The notes: a model not told the origin generated them from the sequence alone. A stretch of 64,000 bases of DNA from Megamonas hypermegale (GCF_900187035.1 NZ_LT906446.1:1674001-1738000), one strand, 5' to 3'. Numbered from the stretch's first letter, positions 48,656-58,862 are shown. Made by a program: numbers and translations.

Positions 48656-49408
48656 TTATTTACAAACAGCACTAATACAGCCAATTGCATTTAAAGTACG
48701 TGGAAAACCGATAAATGGCAAACACTGAGTAGCTGCTTCAATGAGCATTTCTTTTGTATTGCCTACACTGATATTTGCACTAGCATGTGCTTTAGCCTGT
48801 GGTTCACATCCACCCAAACAAATGATTGCACTAAAAGTGATGAGTTCACGCATTTTTAAATCTAAAGTGCCTCTCGTATAATAATCACCAAAACAATATG
48901 CTGATAAATAATCTTGAATATGCTTTAATTCTTCTGGTGCATTTTCTCTCATTGTATTGATATTTTCTTTTCCAAAAATACTTTGTTGTACAGTAAGTCC
49001 TTTAATAAAACGAGTTGCTTCATCAACTGTAGCTTGATTTTCAAGTGGAAATTTTATATTTTGCTGCACGAATACTTCATTTACTTCATCTAATGCAGCC
49101 TGTACTCTTGAAATTCCTATATACGGCGCACACTGATACAAAGTTTCCGTTATTTCTTCTGGTTTTACCTCTAAATTCAAAGCTGCTTTTGTATATTTAA
49201 TAAGCGGTTTTAAAGTTTGCACTGTTGTAAGTACTGTTAAAATAATCAATACCTTTTGTTTATCAGTGAGTATATTACGAGATAAATTATCGCCATAAAC
49301 GAAATTTTTAATTATCTCTTTAAATTCACTATCTTTACCATCATCACAACAATTTTCTTGATTAAACCATTTTTTATTTATCACTTCTGCTTTTTCTTCT
49401 CTATTCAT
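48656..49408 (-). CDS. Carboxymuconolactone decarboxylase (CMD) family protein
   Basis: 250 residues with two CMD/AhpD-like repeats: about 45-110 (DKQKVLIILTVLTTVQTLKPLIKYTKAALN) and 160-240 (DLKMRELITFSAIICLGGCEPQAKAHASANISVG). Known: many family members are not decarboxylases but peroxidase or electrophile-response proteins. In Bacillus subtilis the CMD protein YraC is in the AdhR regulon. It is the first gene of a five-gene operon behind a MerR/AdhR-type promoter. The usual CxxC of AhpD is absent. Only single Cys residues are seen. Confidence 0.85.
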   Translation of the reverse strand: MNREEKAEVINKKWFNQENCCDDGKDSEFKEIIKNFVYGDNLSRNILTDKQKVLIILTVLTTVQTLKPLIKYTKAALNLEVKPEEITETLYQCAPYIGISRVQAALDEVNEVFVQQNIKFPLENQATVDEATRFIKGLTVQQSIFGKENINTMRENAPEELKHIQDYLSAYCFGDYYTRGTLDLKMRELITFSAIICLGGCEPQAKAHASANISVGNTKEMLIEAATQCLPFIGFPRTLNAIGCISAVCK

Positions 49409-49442
49409 GAAACATACCTTCTTTAAAATTTTCTTTTTATTA

Positions 49443-50513
<1,071 letters not shown>

Positions 50514-50516
50514 TTA

Positions 50517-51368
50517 TTATTGTTCAAAATGAATATTATGCAGACGATATACTTCCTCAAGACTCGTTATATTCAAAATTAAACTTTGCTTTCTATCCAT
50601 ATCTTCAATACATTTCATCTCTTCATTAGATAAAATAAAATCATCTATTTCCCAGTTTTCTTTTAAACGTTCTTCATGTATTGATTTAGGGATTGATATG
50701 ATATCCTTTTGTCTTAACCAACGCAAAATGACCTGTGCTGATGTTTTACCATATTTTTTACCGATATTTACTAAGAGTTCATTTTTAAATATATTATCTC
50801 TGCCTTCAGCAAAAGGTGCCCAAGCCATTGGCTTTATATCATATTTTTTCATTATTTCACACAATTTTTTTTGCTGACAAAATGGATGTAATTCAATCTG
50901 ATTGATTGCTGGTACAATCTTATGACTCAAAATCAAATCAATTAATCTATCCTCTAAGAAATTACATACACCGATTGCCTTTATTTTCCCAGCTTCATAT
51001 AATTCTTCCATAGCTTGCCAACTTCCATGATAATCACCATATGGCATATGCACTAAATACAAGTCCAAATAATCCGTTTTTAAATTCTCTAACGTTTTAG
51101 CAAAAGATTTTTTCGTTTTTTCATATCCTGCATCTTGTATCCATACTTTAGAAGAAATAAATATATCTCTTCTAGCAATACCACTTTTTTCTATAGCTTT
51201 ACCTACAGCTTTTTCATTTCCATAACAAGCTGCCGTATCAATCATACGATAGCCAATCTTTAAAGCTTGTGATACAGCCTGTTCACATATATCTTCATTC
51301 GTTATCTGAAAAACACCCATTCCTTCTATGGGCATCTTAATTCCATTATTTAACTGTACCATTTTCAT
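50517..51368 (-). CDS. Aldo/keto reductase (AKR5-like)
   Basis: 283 residues. Motifs: RMIDTAACYGNEKAVGKAI (Asp, Tyr), FISSKVWIQD (Lys), DLYLVHMPYGDYHG (His), AINQIELHPFCQQ and the cofactor site IISIPKSIHEERLKEN. It belongs to the 2,5-diketogluconate/glyoxal reductase group (YvgN-like). It starts five bases after the MerR gene stops, implying coupling. With the second AKR, the expected chemistry is NADPH-dependent reduction of toxic carbonyls. Confidence 0.92.
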   Translation of the reverse strand: MKMVQLNNGIKMPIEGMGVFQITNEDICEQAVSQALKIGYRMIDTAACYGNEKAVGKAIEKSGIARRDIFISSKVWIQDAGYEKTKKSFAKTLENLKTDYLDLYLVHMPYGDYHGSWQAMEELYEAGKIKAIGVCNFLEDRLIDLILSHKIVPAINQIELHPFCQQKKLCEIMKKYDIKPMAWAPFAEGRDNIFKNELLVNIGKKYGKTSAQVILRWLRQKDIISIPKSIHEERLKENWEIDDFILSNEEMKCIEDMDRKQSLILNITSLEEVYRLHNIHFEQ

Positions 51369-51373
51369 TTAAA

Positions 51374-51748
51374 TCACCTTTTACTTTTTATACTCTTATT
51401 TATTTCATAACGAAGATAATCCAATCGATCTAATTGTTTTTCACGAAAATGAATTCTATCCAATATAGCATCTCTTTTTTCATTAAGCATATCTAATTGT
51501 TTTTTATCTGTGTCTTTATCATTTAATAAAAGGCGCATATAAATTTCTATTTCCTCCGAATTAAAACCCACATCGTGTAATGTCATAATTAAACTGAGTT
51601 TTTCTAAATCACTATCATCATATTGCCATTTGCCCATTACCTTTTTTACAGCACTACACAATCCCCAACGCTCATATTCATCCAAAATTCTAATTGGTAT
51701 ATTAAAATGTTTGCTTGCTTCTTGTTTTGTCATAATATGTTCTGTCAT
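51374..51748 (-). CDS. MerR-family regulator
   Basis: 124 residues. HTH plus wing: TKQEASKHFNIPIRILDEYERWGLC, then DLEKLSLIMTLHDVGFNSEEIEIYM and a dimerisation coiled coil to the C-terminus. One Cys at about residue 31, none in the position used by AdhR. GGAAGG precedes the start. It lies 23 bases after the DUF362 gene and five before an AKR gene. A MerR-type promoter in front of the CMD operon is its likely target. Confidence 0.87.
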   Translation of the reverse strand: MTEHIMTKQEASKHFNIPIRILDEYERWGLCSAVKKVMGKWQYDDSDLEKLSLIMTLHDVGFNSEEIEIYMRLLLNDKDTDKKQLDMLNEKRDAILDRIHFREKQLDRLDYLRYEINKSIKSKR

Positions 51749-51771
51749 ATTACCTTCCCCTGTATTAAAAA

Positions 51772-52803
51772 TTAATCAATATTAATTAATTTATATTTAT
51801 TATTACCCATTTTTAATTCACTCATAGCCGAAAGTTGGCGTAACCCTTTACGCGACTCAATACGTTCTACTAAATCATGACGATATTTCTCTGGTTGTGC
51901 ATATACTAAATCAACAGAAGCTTGGTCTATTGCCAATAAATCCGTAGAAGCCAATATACCAATATCTGGAATTGTCGGTTCTTCTGCATTTATACCTACA
52001 CAATCACAATCAACAGACATTCGACGCATAACATTGATATATACAATATGCTTACCAAAATAATCAATTATTCCTTTAGCCGAGTCTGCCATATTTTCCA
52101 TAAATCGTTCTTCACCAGGCCATTCATCACTTGTTTTTGGTAAAATCTGTCCTATACCATGTACCATACGTTTTCCAACTTGTCCATCAGCACAGCCAAT
52201 AGCCAAATTTTTCATAGAACCACCAAAACCTCCTCTTGGATGACCTTTAAAATGTGTAAGCACTACCATAGAATCATAATTCAACATATTTTTTCCTACA
52301 GATATTTCTTTTAAATGTTTACCACCACGCACAGGAAGCATTGCAGTTCCATTTTCATCCATAATATCTACTGGGCAAAATGTCCAACCATTCACTTTAA
52401 GTGTTTCTCGATGTTTTTCTGTAGTATCTCTATCTCCTACATAAAGCGTATTCGTTTCTACTATATTACTATTTGGTATATGTGCTTGAAATGCTTTAAC
52501 CATATCACGAGGTAAAATATTAGGTCCGTGCTGTTCACCTGTATGAAGTTTTATCGCAACTTTACCATAAATACTTTCATTAATTAAATCATATAAATTT
52601 ATTAAATGTTCAACATCAATGTATTTTGTAAAATAAACCTTAGCATAAGAACCATTTATATTTTTTAAATTAGTAAAATCTTTACTACCAATTACAGGAG
52701 CTTGAGCAAATGCTGGAGTAAAATTTATAAACGGAGATATTGCTAATCCCATAGCAACACCACTTGCCATCTTAAAAAAATTTCGTCTTGTAAAATTTTG
52801 CAT
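51772..52803 (-). CDS. Tat-exported DUF362 protein
   Basis: 343 residues from the ATG after GGGG. The leader MQNFTRRNFFKMASG carries the twin-arginine motif followed by a hydrophobic core and AFAQA cleavage site. The mature part has VYFTKYID, VAIKLHTGEQHGPN, VLTHFKGHPRGGFGGSMKNLAIG and ADGQVGKRMVHG, the DUF362 pattern. No extra ferredoxin domain is seen. Known: DUF362 proteins are often annotated as iron-sulfur or redox-related, but chemistry is unproven. First gene of the unit with MerR and two AKRs, behind the shared operator. Confidence 0.83.
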   Translation of the reverse strand: MQNFTRRNFFKMASGVAMGLAISPFINFTPAFAQAPVIGSKDFTNLKNINGSYAKVYFTKYIDVEHLINLYDLINESIYGKVAIKLHTGEQHGPNILPRDMVKAFQAHIPNSNIVETNTLYVGDRDTTEKHRETLKVNGWTFCPVDIMDENGTAMLPVRGGKHLKEISVGKNMLNYDSMVVLTHFKGHPRGGFGGSMKNLAIGCADGQVGKRMVHGIGQILPKTSDEWPGEERFMENMADSAKGIIDYFGKHIVYINVMRRMSVDCDCVGINAEEPTIPDIGILASTDLLAIDQASVDLVYAQPEKYRHDLVERIESRKGLRQLSAMSELKMGNNKYKLINID

Positions 52804-52837
52804 AAATAAATCAACCCCTTTTTCACTGTTTTTTAAC

Positions 52838-52871
52838 GTAGTAAACACTAATTTCTTAATTAATTTACTAC
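52838..52871 (-). promoter_or_regulatory. Operator GTAGTAA-N20-TTACTAC at the DUF362 operon
   Basis: GTAGTAAA (52838-52845) and TTTACTAC (52864-52871) are a perfect inverted repeat whose seven-base cores are 20 bp apart, the same as at 45717-45758. It lies between the LysR gene terminator and the DUF362 start, so it covers the only space available for the promoter. Confidence 0.65.
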
Positions 52872-52876
52872 AAACT

Positions 52877-52913
52877 AAAAAAATAGGTGTTATCTTCTAA
52901 CACCTATTTTAGT
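52877..52913 (-). terminator. Terminator after the LysR gene
   Basis: AAAATAGGTGTTA/TAACACCTATTTT stem with T7 on the minus strand. Confidence 0.85.
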
Positions 52914-52961
52914 ATAAAGATTTTATTATATCTAATACCTATATTCTATTATAAGAAATGC

Positions 52962-53828
52962 TTAATTTGTATTTTTAACAAAGTTTATAAATCTTTCTGT
53001 TGTTCTAGAAAGCATATTATTTCGCTTCCAAACTAAAACTGCTCCTGTTTCTAAAGATGGCTTAAGTGGAATAAGACATAAATCTTCATAAATATTGCCT
53101 AAATTAAAACCTAATACGATACCAACTTTATTTTTTACCATATTTGCTGCATTTAAAATCAAATTATACGTAGCAATAAACTCTACTTTTTCATAATAAG
53201 AACCAAACCAATTTGCTAATTCATTGCGCACTTCTTCACGCTTGCCAATGATAAGTGGCATATTTATTAAATCTTTTGGTGTAACAAAATCCTTTTGTGC
53301 AAGCTCATCATCTTTGCGCACTAATACACCCCATTGTTCTTTTTCTGGCATGCGTACAAAAGCATATTTACCAACATCAACTGGTTCTGTTAAAAGACCC
53401 ATATCCAAAATTCCCTTTTCTAAATCATCTTTAATATTATCAGCTGTAGCACTATGAATTTCATATTTAACAAGAGGATATATTTCATGAAAAGCTTTTA
53501 TTTTCTTTGATAGAAATGACATATTTTTGGTTTCGCCACAGCCAATGGATATCTTTCCTGTCAAATCATTTTCTACATGAATAAAATCTTGTTTCGTTTT
53601 ATCTACTAAAGATAATATTTCTTGAGCTCTGCGTTTTAACATCATTCCATCATCAGTCAAAATTATCTTATGTTTACCACGTTTAAATAATTTAACCCCT
53701 AATTCATCTTCTAATTGCATGAGCTGACGCGATAAAGTTGGTTGCGTGATATGAAGCCAATTTGCAGCTTTTGTAATATTCTCCTCTCGAGCTACCACTA
53801 AAAAATATTTTAACAATCGAAATTCCAT
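52962..53828 (-). CDS. LysR-family transcriptional regulator
   Basis: 288 residues. The N-terminal HTH is MEFRLLKYFLVVAREENITKAANWLHITQPTLSRQLMQLEDELGVKLFKR, the LysR signature. The rest is the type 2 periplasmic-binding effector domain. It lies directly upstream of the DUF362 operon in the same direction but is separated by a strong terminator, so it is transcribed alone. LysR regulators usually control a divergent neighbour. Here the cold-shock gene upstream is on the same strand, so the target is unclear, the redox island being the best guess. Confidence 0.88.
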   Translation of the reverse strand: MEFRLLKYFLVVAREENITKAANWLHITQPTLSRQLMQLEDELGVKLFKRGKHKIILTDDGMMLKRRAQEILSLVDKTKQDFIHVENDLTGKISIGCGETKNMSFLSKKIKAFHEIYPLVKYEIHSATADNIKDDLEKGILDMGLLTEPVDVGKYAFVRMPEKEQWGVLVRKDDELAQKDFVTPKDLINMPLIIGKREEVRNELANWFGSYYEKVEFIATYNLILNAANMVKNKVGIVLGFNLGNIYEDLCLIPLKPSLETGAVLVWKRNNMLSRTTERFINFVKNTN

Positions 53829-53856
53829 AAAAACCCTCCTCTAAATAAAATTAAAT

Positions 53857-53895
53857 ACAAAAAAAGAGCAACCAAATGATTGCTCTTTATCTTAC
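53857..53895 (-). terminator. Terminator after the cold-shock gene
   Basis: AAAGAGCAATCATTTGGTTGCTCTTTTTTT on the minus strand. Confidence 0.85.
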
Positions 53896-53902
53896 TATAT
53901 AA

Positions 53903-54118
53903 TTATTTTACAACTGTAACATTTACAGCACGAAGTTTGCTTGCATCGCGACTGTCTGTTTCTGTATCAAATGTTACTTTCTGGCCTTCTTCTAAAGTTT
54001 TAAAACCTTCAGAATTGATAGCGGAAAAATGAACGAATAAATCTCCGGAACCATCATCATTAGTGATAAAACCATAGCCTTTACCAGAATTAAACCATTT
54101 AACTGTTCCTGTTCCCAT
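53903..54118 (-). CDS. Cold-shock protein (CspA family)
   Basis: 71 residues. One OB-fold CSD with RNP1 [10 protein letters not shown] and RNP2 LFVHFSAI. Starts [13 protein letters not shown]. It binds single-stranded RNA/DNA and melts RNA structure. A promoter at about 54249-54278 gives a leader of roughly 120 bases, long as in other csp genes. AAGGAGG is eight bases before the start and can be masked by an upstream complementary stretch. Confidence 0.96.
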   Translation of the reverse strand: MGTGTVKWFNSGKGYGFITNDDGSGDLFVHFSAINSEGFKTLEEGQKVTFDTETDSRDASKLRAVNVTVVK

Positions 54119-54125
54119 TATTGAG

Positions 54126-54209
54126 AAGCCTCCTTATAAAAATTTAACTCAGTGTGGAGTGTAAAACTAAAAAAACAAATAAAATCTTCCACACATTAAG
54201 GGAGGACTT
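54126..54209 (-). promoter_or_regulatory. Leader of the cold-shock gene with self-masking ribosome-binding site
   Basis: On the minus strand AAGTCCTCCCTTA (54197-54209) is complementary, with two bulges, to TAAGGAGGCTT (54126-54136), which contains the Shine-Dalgarno. GTGTGGA/TCCACAC between them forms a further stem. The long hairpin would hide the start site. This resembles the temperature-dependent leaders known for cspA. Confidence 0.6.
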
Positions 54210-54248
54210 AAACGTTGCTTTAATTGTATTCCAAGACTGAATAGCTAA

Positions 54249-54278
54249 ATAATAGCATGAGTTATATTTTTTTGTCAA
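54249..54278 (-). promoter_or_regulatory. Promoter of the cold-shock gene
   Basis: TTGACA at 54273-54278, 18-bp spacer, TATTAT at 54249-54254. Confidence 0.65.
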
Positions 54279-54329
54279 TTTAAAGACTAATTGCGCTAAA
54301 AGCAAAATTTACATATTTACATTTTTTAA

Positions 54330-54358
54330 TTGACGTTAAAATATGATAATGCTATACT
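54330..54358 (+). promoter_or_regulatory. Promoter of cstA
   Basis: TTGACG at 54330-54335, 17-bp spacer, TATACT at 54353-54358, about 105 bases before the start codon. No clear cre site is seen in the leader. Confidence 0.6.
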
Positions 54359-54463
54359 AGATGTTCGACAACCAAATTATATTTAATATATCTAATATAA
54401 ACGGACAAATATATTAAATATTTTATCAAAAATCAAATAAAATAATAGAAAGGAAGATTTCTC

Positions 54464-56146
54464 ATGAACGGTATAATGCTCGTTGGCTCTGCTATCATAA
54501 TTTTTTTCTTAGCATATCGTTTATACGGTCGCTGGCTTTTAAAAACTTGGGGATTTGACCCTAATGCCAAAACGCCTGCCTATAAATATGAAGATGGGCA
54601 AGATTTTACGCCAGCCTCTAAATTCACTGTATTTTCACATCAATTCACTTCTATAACAGGTGCTGGCCCTGTAACTGGTCCAATTATCGCTGCTATGTAT
54701 GGTTGGTTACCAGCATTTTTATGGATTATTTTCGGTGGAATTTTCTTTGGCGCTGTACAAGATTTTACAGCACTTTATGCTTCTATAAAAAACCAAGGAA
54801 AATCCATGGGTATGTTAATTGAACAGTACATAGGTAAAACAGGTCGTAGATTATTCCTTTTATTCTGCTGGCTATTCAGTCTACTTGTTATTGCTGCTTT
54901 TGGTGATATCGTTGCTAATACATTTAATGGATTTGCAAGCGACGGAACACTCGTCACACCAAATGCTGCTGCAGCTTCCATTTCTATGCTCTTTATATTC
55001 GTAGCCATAGCTTTTGGTATCTTTACAAAAAAAGTAAAACCAAGCGAAAAATTACGTTTCATCATCGGTATCATTCTTTTAATCCTCATGTTAGCTATTG
55101 GTATTGCTTATCCAATTTATCTTGACCGCATGAGTTGGCTCTACATCGTATTTGCATATATATTTATAGCTGCTGTAATGCCAATGTGGATTTTAAAACA
55201 ACCACGCGATTATTTAAGTGCATTTTTACTTTTAGCTATGATTTTAGGCGGTGTAATAGGCGTTCTTGCTGTAAATCCTACTATTAATATGCCTGCTTTT
55301 GTCGGCTTCTCTGTTGGCGGTAAAGACTTATTCCCAATCTTATTCATCACCATTGCTTGTGGTGCTGTTTCTGGATTCCATAGCCTTGTATCTTCCGGAA
55401 CTTCTTCTAAAACTCTTTCCAATGAAAAAGACTCTTTGTTCGTTGGTTATGGCTCAATGCTTGTAGAATCCGTTCTCGGTGTTGTTTCTCTCGTAATCGT
55501 ATGCTCTGCAGCAACAGGTGGACACCTTCCTGAAGGTACTCCATTCCAGATTTTCTCTACAGCTGTTGCTGGATTTTTCTCCATGTTTGGCCTGCCACAC
55601 GATATTGCAAATTGCATCATGACAATGTGCGTATCTGCCCTTGCTCTTACTACACTTGATGCTGTAGCTCGTATCGGTCGCATGTCCTTCCAAGAACTCT
55701 TCACCATTGATAATCCAGAAGAAATGTCTACCATCCAAAAAATCTGTACTAACAAATATTTTTCCACGATTATAACTCTCGTCTTTGGTTATCTCCTCTG
55801 TCTTGGTGGATACATGAATATTTGGCCATTATTCGGCGCTGCTAACCAATTACTTTCTGCACTCGTTTTAATCTCTTTAGCAGTATTCTTAAAAACTACA
55901 GGTCGTAAAGGTTTTATGCTTTATATTCCAATGATTGTAATGTTCTGCGTAACTTTAACTGCACTTGTTGAATCAATCTATGGCATCTTCGTAAAATTAT
56001 CTGCTGGTCAATTCGTTTTTGCAGTTGATGGTCTCCAATTAATCTTAGCTATCGCTTTAATGGTACTTGCTATTTCTGTAGCTGTTCATTGTGGTAAAGA
56101 ACTTATTGGTGTTAAAGACGCTAGTAAAGCAGAATTAAATAACTAA
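54464..56146 (+). CDS. cstA: Carbon starvation protein A family transporter
   Basis: 560 residues with about 15 membrane helices. The CstA family core is clear: FTVFSHQFTSITGAGPVTGPIIAAMYGWLPAFLWI, FGGIFFGAVQDFTALYASIKNQGKS and GFHSLVSSGTSSKTL. This is the shorter form seen in Firmicutes, lacking the large C-terminal extension of E. coli CstA. Known: family members import pyruvate or peptides during starvation. GAAAGGA precedes the start. It is a single gene with its own promoter and terminator. Confidence 0.93.
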   Translation: MNGIMLVGSAIIIFFLAYRLYGRWLLKTWGFDPNAKTPAYKYEDGQDFTPASKFTVFSHQFTSITGAGPVTGPIIAAMYGWLPAFLWIIFGGIFFGAVQDFTALYASIKNQGKSMGMLIEQYIGKTGRRLFLLFCWLFSLLVIAAFGDIVANTFNGFASDGTLVTPNAAAASISMLFIFVAIAFGIFTKKVKPSEKLRFIIGIILLILMLAIGIAYPIYLDRMSWLYIVFAYIFIAAVMPMWILKQPRDYLSAFLLLAMILGGVIGVLAVNPTINMPAFVGFSVGGKDLFPILFITIACGAVSGFHSLVSSGTSSKTLSNEKDSLFVGYGSMLVESVLGVVSLVIVCSAATGGHLPEGTPFQIFSTAVAGFFSMFGLPHDIANCIMTMCVSALALTTLDAVARIGRMSFQELFTIDNPEEMSTIQKICTNKYFSTIITLVFGYLLCLGGYMNIWPLFGAANQLLSALVLISLAVFLKTTGRKGFMLYIPMIVMFCVTLTALVESIYGIFVKLSAGQFVFAVDGLQLILAIALMVLAISVAVHCGKELIGVKDASKAELNN

Positions 56147-56164
56147 GAAACTAGATAATTAAAT

Positions 56165-56205
56165 AAAAAATGATAGATATTCTCTATATCTATCATTTTT
56201 TTATT
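56165..56205 (+). terminator. Terminator after cstA
   Basis: AAAAAATGATAGATAT/ATATCTATCATTTTTTT stem directly after the gene. Confidence 0.85.
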
Positions 56206-56355
56206 TATCTTTTCATTTTTTTTGGTATAATTATTCGGAATAACATAATAAAAATAAATTCACCATTAATAATAACTAATAATGATGTTTATTTTTAACG
56301 GGAAATTAAAGAGATATCTTCCCTTGATATGCACCCAAAATATTGGACATATTAA

Positions 56356-57249
56356 TTAAGCTATTAATTGAGACTTAGTTCTGTATTCTACGGGACTAAG
56401 TCCTTTTAGTTTTATCTTTATCCGTTTTGTATTATAATATTTTATATAAGATTTTAACTCTTTTATAAAATCTTCAACGGATTTAAATTTTTTTAAATAA
56501 AACAATTCGCTTTTTAGCAAACCAAAGAAATTTTCTATTACGGCATTATCTAAGCAATTTCCTTTTCGGCTCATGCTTTGGATAATGCCTTTTTCTTTTA
56601 ATAACTCCTGATATCTTCTATTCTGATACTGCCATCCTTGGTCTGAATGTAGAATTATTCCTTTTGTTTCTTTTATCTTTCTTGTTGCATCTTTTACCAT
56701 ATCTAATACTTGCTTTAGTATTGGTCTTTTCGATATTTTATAACTTATTATTTCTCCGTTATATAAATCTATTATTGGTGATAAATATATTTTTTCATTA
56801 CATAATGCAAATTCTGTTACATCTGTTGCCCATTTTTCGTTTGGTTTTTCTGCTTTGAAATTTCTATTTAATATATTTTTAGCTATTTTCCCTTCTTGCC
56901 CTCTATACGATTTATATTTCTTTGCTCTTACTTTGCATGTTAAATTTTCTTCTTTCATTAATCTCATAACTACTTTATGATTGACTTTTATTCCTTGTTT
57001 ATGCAGCTGCAAAGTTACTCTTCTATATCCATATCTTCCATGATTTTTATTACAAATATTATGAATTAATGTTTTTAATCCTTTATATTTGTCTTCTTTT
57101 GATAATTTTTTTAATGCATCATAATATGTGCTTTTAGCTAATTTTGTATAGTTTAATAGGGCTTTTAGAGTATATTTTTTCCTTAATTTAGCAATTACTA
57201 AAACTAGTGTCTTCCTTCCTTTTCCCATTGCTTCATTAAGGCATGCCAC
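56356..57249 (-). CDS. IS150-type transposase OrfB (copy 1)
   Basis: 297 residues, DDE integrase core. HTH_21 segment near 45-95 (GRYGYRRVTLQLHKQGIKVNHKVVMRLM). Catalytic Asp in WATDVTEF, Asp in ILHSDQGWQYQ and Glu in NCLDNAVIENFFGLLKSE are all present, so the enzyme looks active. Expected to be made as an OrfAB fusion by -1 frameshifting, since it overlaps orfA by 46 bases and the slippery AAAAAAG lies at 57249-57255. Confidence 0.93.
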   Translation of the reverse strand: MACLNEAMGKGRKTLVLVIAKLRKKYTLKALLNYTKLAKSTYYDALKKLSKEDKYKGLKTLIHNICNKNHGRYGYRRVTLQLHKQGIKVNHKVVMRLMKEENLTCKVRAKKYKSYRGQEGKIAKNILNRNFKAEKPNEKWATDVTEFALCNEKIYLSPIIDLYNGEIISYKISKRPILKQVLDMVKDATRKIKETKGIILHSDQGWQYQNRRYQELLKEKGIIQSMSRKGNCLDNAVIENFFGLLKSELFYLKKFKSVEDFIKELKSYIKYYNTKRIKIKLKGLSPVEYRTKSQLIA

Positions 57250-57710
57250 TTTTTTAATAAGTCATTTTCCATCCTTAATTGATAAACTTCTTGTTCCAAT
57301 TGTTCAACATAAGAAAGTTCTTTTTTAGGTTTGTTAAGTTTGTTTTTAGATTTTTTCATAGATGGTCTACCTCGTTTCTTAGAAATTAAGCCAGAAAATC
57401 CATAAGAACTATACAACTTTTCCCATGTAGAAATTGTACCAGTATTAGGAATGGAAAATTTGGCTGCTGTTTGATTTAATGATAAATGATGTAGCCATTT
57501 ATATTCAATAACTTTTTGCTTAAAGATAGGAGTATATTTACGATTTTTATGAAGAAGTTGTGAGATGCCACCATTTTCATAATGAAATATCCATCTACGA
57601 AGAGAAGCTGTGTTTGGCATGTTTAGAATTTTAGATACATGAGAAATAGAATCTCCTTTTAAAACCATTTTAATTGCTTTAACTTTAAATTCATTTGAGT
57701 ATTTAGTCAT
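57204..57710 (-). CDS. IS150-type OrfA (copy 1)
   Basis: 168 residues. N-terminal HTH (FKVKAIKMVLKGDSISHVSKILNMPNTASLRRWI), a second HTH (LNQTAAKFSIPNTGTISTWEKLY) and a C-terminal leucine-zipper-like coiled coil (LSYVEQLEQEVYQLRMENDLLKK). The start at 57710 has GGAGGTG upstream, inside the IS. The frameshift site AAAAAAG falls after LLK near the end of the gene. Confidence 0.9.
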   Translation of the reverse strand: MTKYSNEFKVKAIKMVLKGDSISHVSKILNMPNTASLRRWIFHYENGGISQLLHKNRKYTPIFKQKVIEYKWLHHLSLNQTAAKFSIPNTGTISTWEKLYSSYGFSGLISKKRGRPSMKKSKNKLNKPKKELSYVEQLEQEVYQLRMENDLLKKWHALMKQWEKEGRH

Positions 57711-57764
57711 AAAAAAACTGCACCTCCAAAAGTTGTTTTTTTTGTCCAACTTTTGGGGTGCAGT

Positions 57765-58832
57765 TCAAAAAGGTGCTGTGGATACAGCTGTTAATGCTGT
57801 AAAGAAATTTACCGAAACAGATTTTCCATTTTCTATTGTTCCTAAATCTATCATTTCCATCAAAACTTTTGCAGTTTCAATCCTTCTTCCTGGATAAGCA
57901 AATACTCCGTTAAGTGAAACAAAGGGATAAATTTTCCCGCCTGAACTCGACATAACAACTTTGAAATTGCCTGTATTACCGGTATTGTTAGTAAATTTAA
58001 GTCTTACGTCCATTTGTACACCGTAATTTCCTGCTAATCCTTTAATTTTAATTTGTCCGGAAGAATCCGTCATCTGGATTAAATCTTTTCCATCAAATGA
58101 ATCTCCGTCATTACTTGTATCAGTCGTTTTATCTTTACCAAAAGAAATAACTTTTGCCTTATCCTGTTCAGATGAACTCATTGATAAATTTAATGTGAAC
58201 GTTTCATAAAAACCAGCTCCTACGCCCCTATGCGGGTCCGCTTTATTTCCAGTAACACTTGCTTGTGCTGGTTCAGTAGCATTTCCAGATTTAGTTTCAT
58301 CAACATAAGCCAAATCAAAGAAAGTAATTGCTGCAGGATTGCCTTGTTTATATGTAATTGATACTCTGCTTATAACACCGAAATTACAGTATGCCGGTAT
58401 CTGTCTGCTAAAAATATTAGCATATTCATAAGGAGAAAGTGTAATTTTTACCGGACTGTTAGCGGCTGTAAGATAATCTCTCCAAGCATATACGTCAGAA
58501 ATCCAATTCGGGTCAATAGTAGTACCTATATTTGTAAAGTTTATTTCAATTTCTTTGTCGGTTGGATTATACATCAAAATAAGTGATGTTATCGTTCCTT
58601 CATATTCGTTTCTATGCCAAGTATATATTTGACCATTGCCTTTGACTGTTTCACGGCAAAAAAACTTTCCACTATCAGCAAAATCCTTATAATATACACT
58701 TTCCGGATTATTTGAGTAAAATAAAAACTCATTTGTATTTACTGCACAACTAATTTTATTTTTCTTTTCTTCGTCTGTAGGATATATTAATTCTAAACTA
58801 TATTCATCAAACTTATCTACTATTTTAGCCAT
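57765..58832 (-). CDS. Unknown protein truncated by the insertion sequence
   Basis: 355 residues as read. No signal peptide or membrane helix. A Gly/Ser/Asn/Asp-rich region at about 200-320 (beta-rich, VQMDVRLKFTNNTGNTGNF) suggests a beta-sandwich. The reading frame ends ALTAVSTAPF followed by TGA. The TGA is the terminal triplet of the insertion sequence, so the native C-terminus is probably lost. It starts 30 bases after an exported protein gene, and AGGAG lies upstream. A 99.6% identical copy is at 63184-64000. No family recognised. Confidence 0.65.
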   Translation of the reverse strand: MAKIVDKFDEYSLELIYPTDEEKKNKISCAVNTNEFLFYSNNPESVYYKDFADSGKFFCRETVKGNGQIYTWHRNEYEGTITSLILMYNPTDKEIEINFTNIGTTIDPNWISDVYAWRDYLTAANSPVKITLSPYEYANIFSRQIPAYCNFGVISRVSITYKQGNPAAITFFDLAYVDETKSGNATEPAQASVTGNKADPHRGVGAGFYETFTLNLSMSSSEQDKAKVISFGKDKTTDTSNDGDSFDGKDLIQMTDSSGQIKIKGLAGNYGVQMDVRLKFTNNTGNTGNFKVVMSSSGGKIYPFVSLNGVFAYPGRRIETAKVLMEMIDLGTIENGKSVSVNFFTALTAVSTAPF

Positions 58833-58862
58833 ATAAATTCACTCCTAAAATTAAATTTTTTC

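Larger units (their letters stand above)
56335..57767 (-). mobile_element. IS3-family (IS150-like) insertion sequence, copy 1
   Basis: 1,433 bp. Imperfect terminal inverted repeats begin TGATATGCACCCAAAA on the left and, inverted, TGAACTGCACCCCAAA on the right, both running to TTGGACA. It encodes overlapping orfA and orfB. No matching short target duplication is found at the two flanks, which suggests rearrangement after insertion. The last three bases of its right end (TGA inverted) form the stop codon of the neighbouring truncated gene. Confidence 0.9.
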
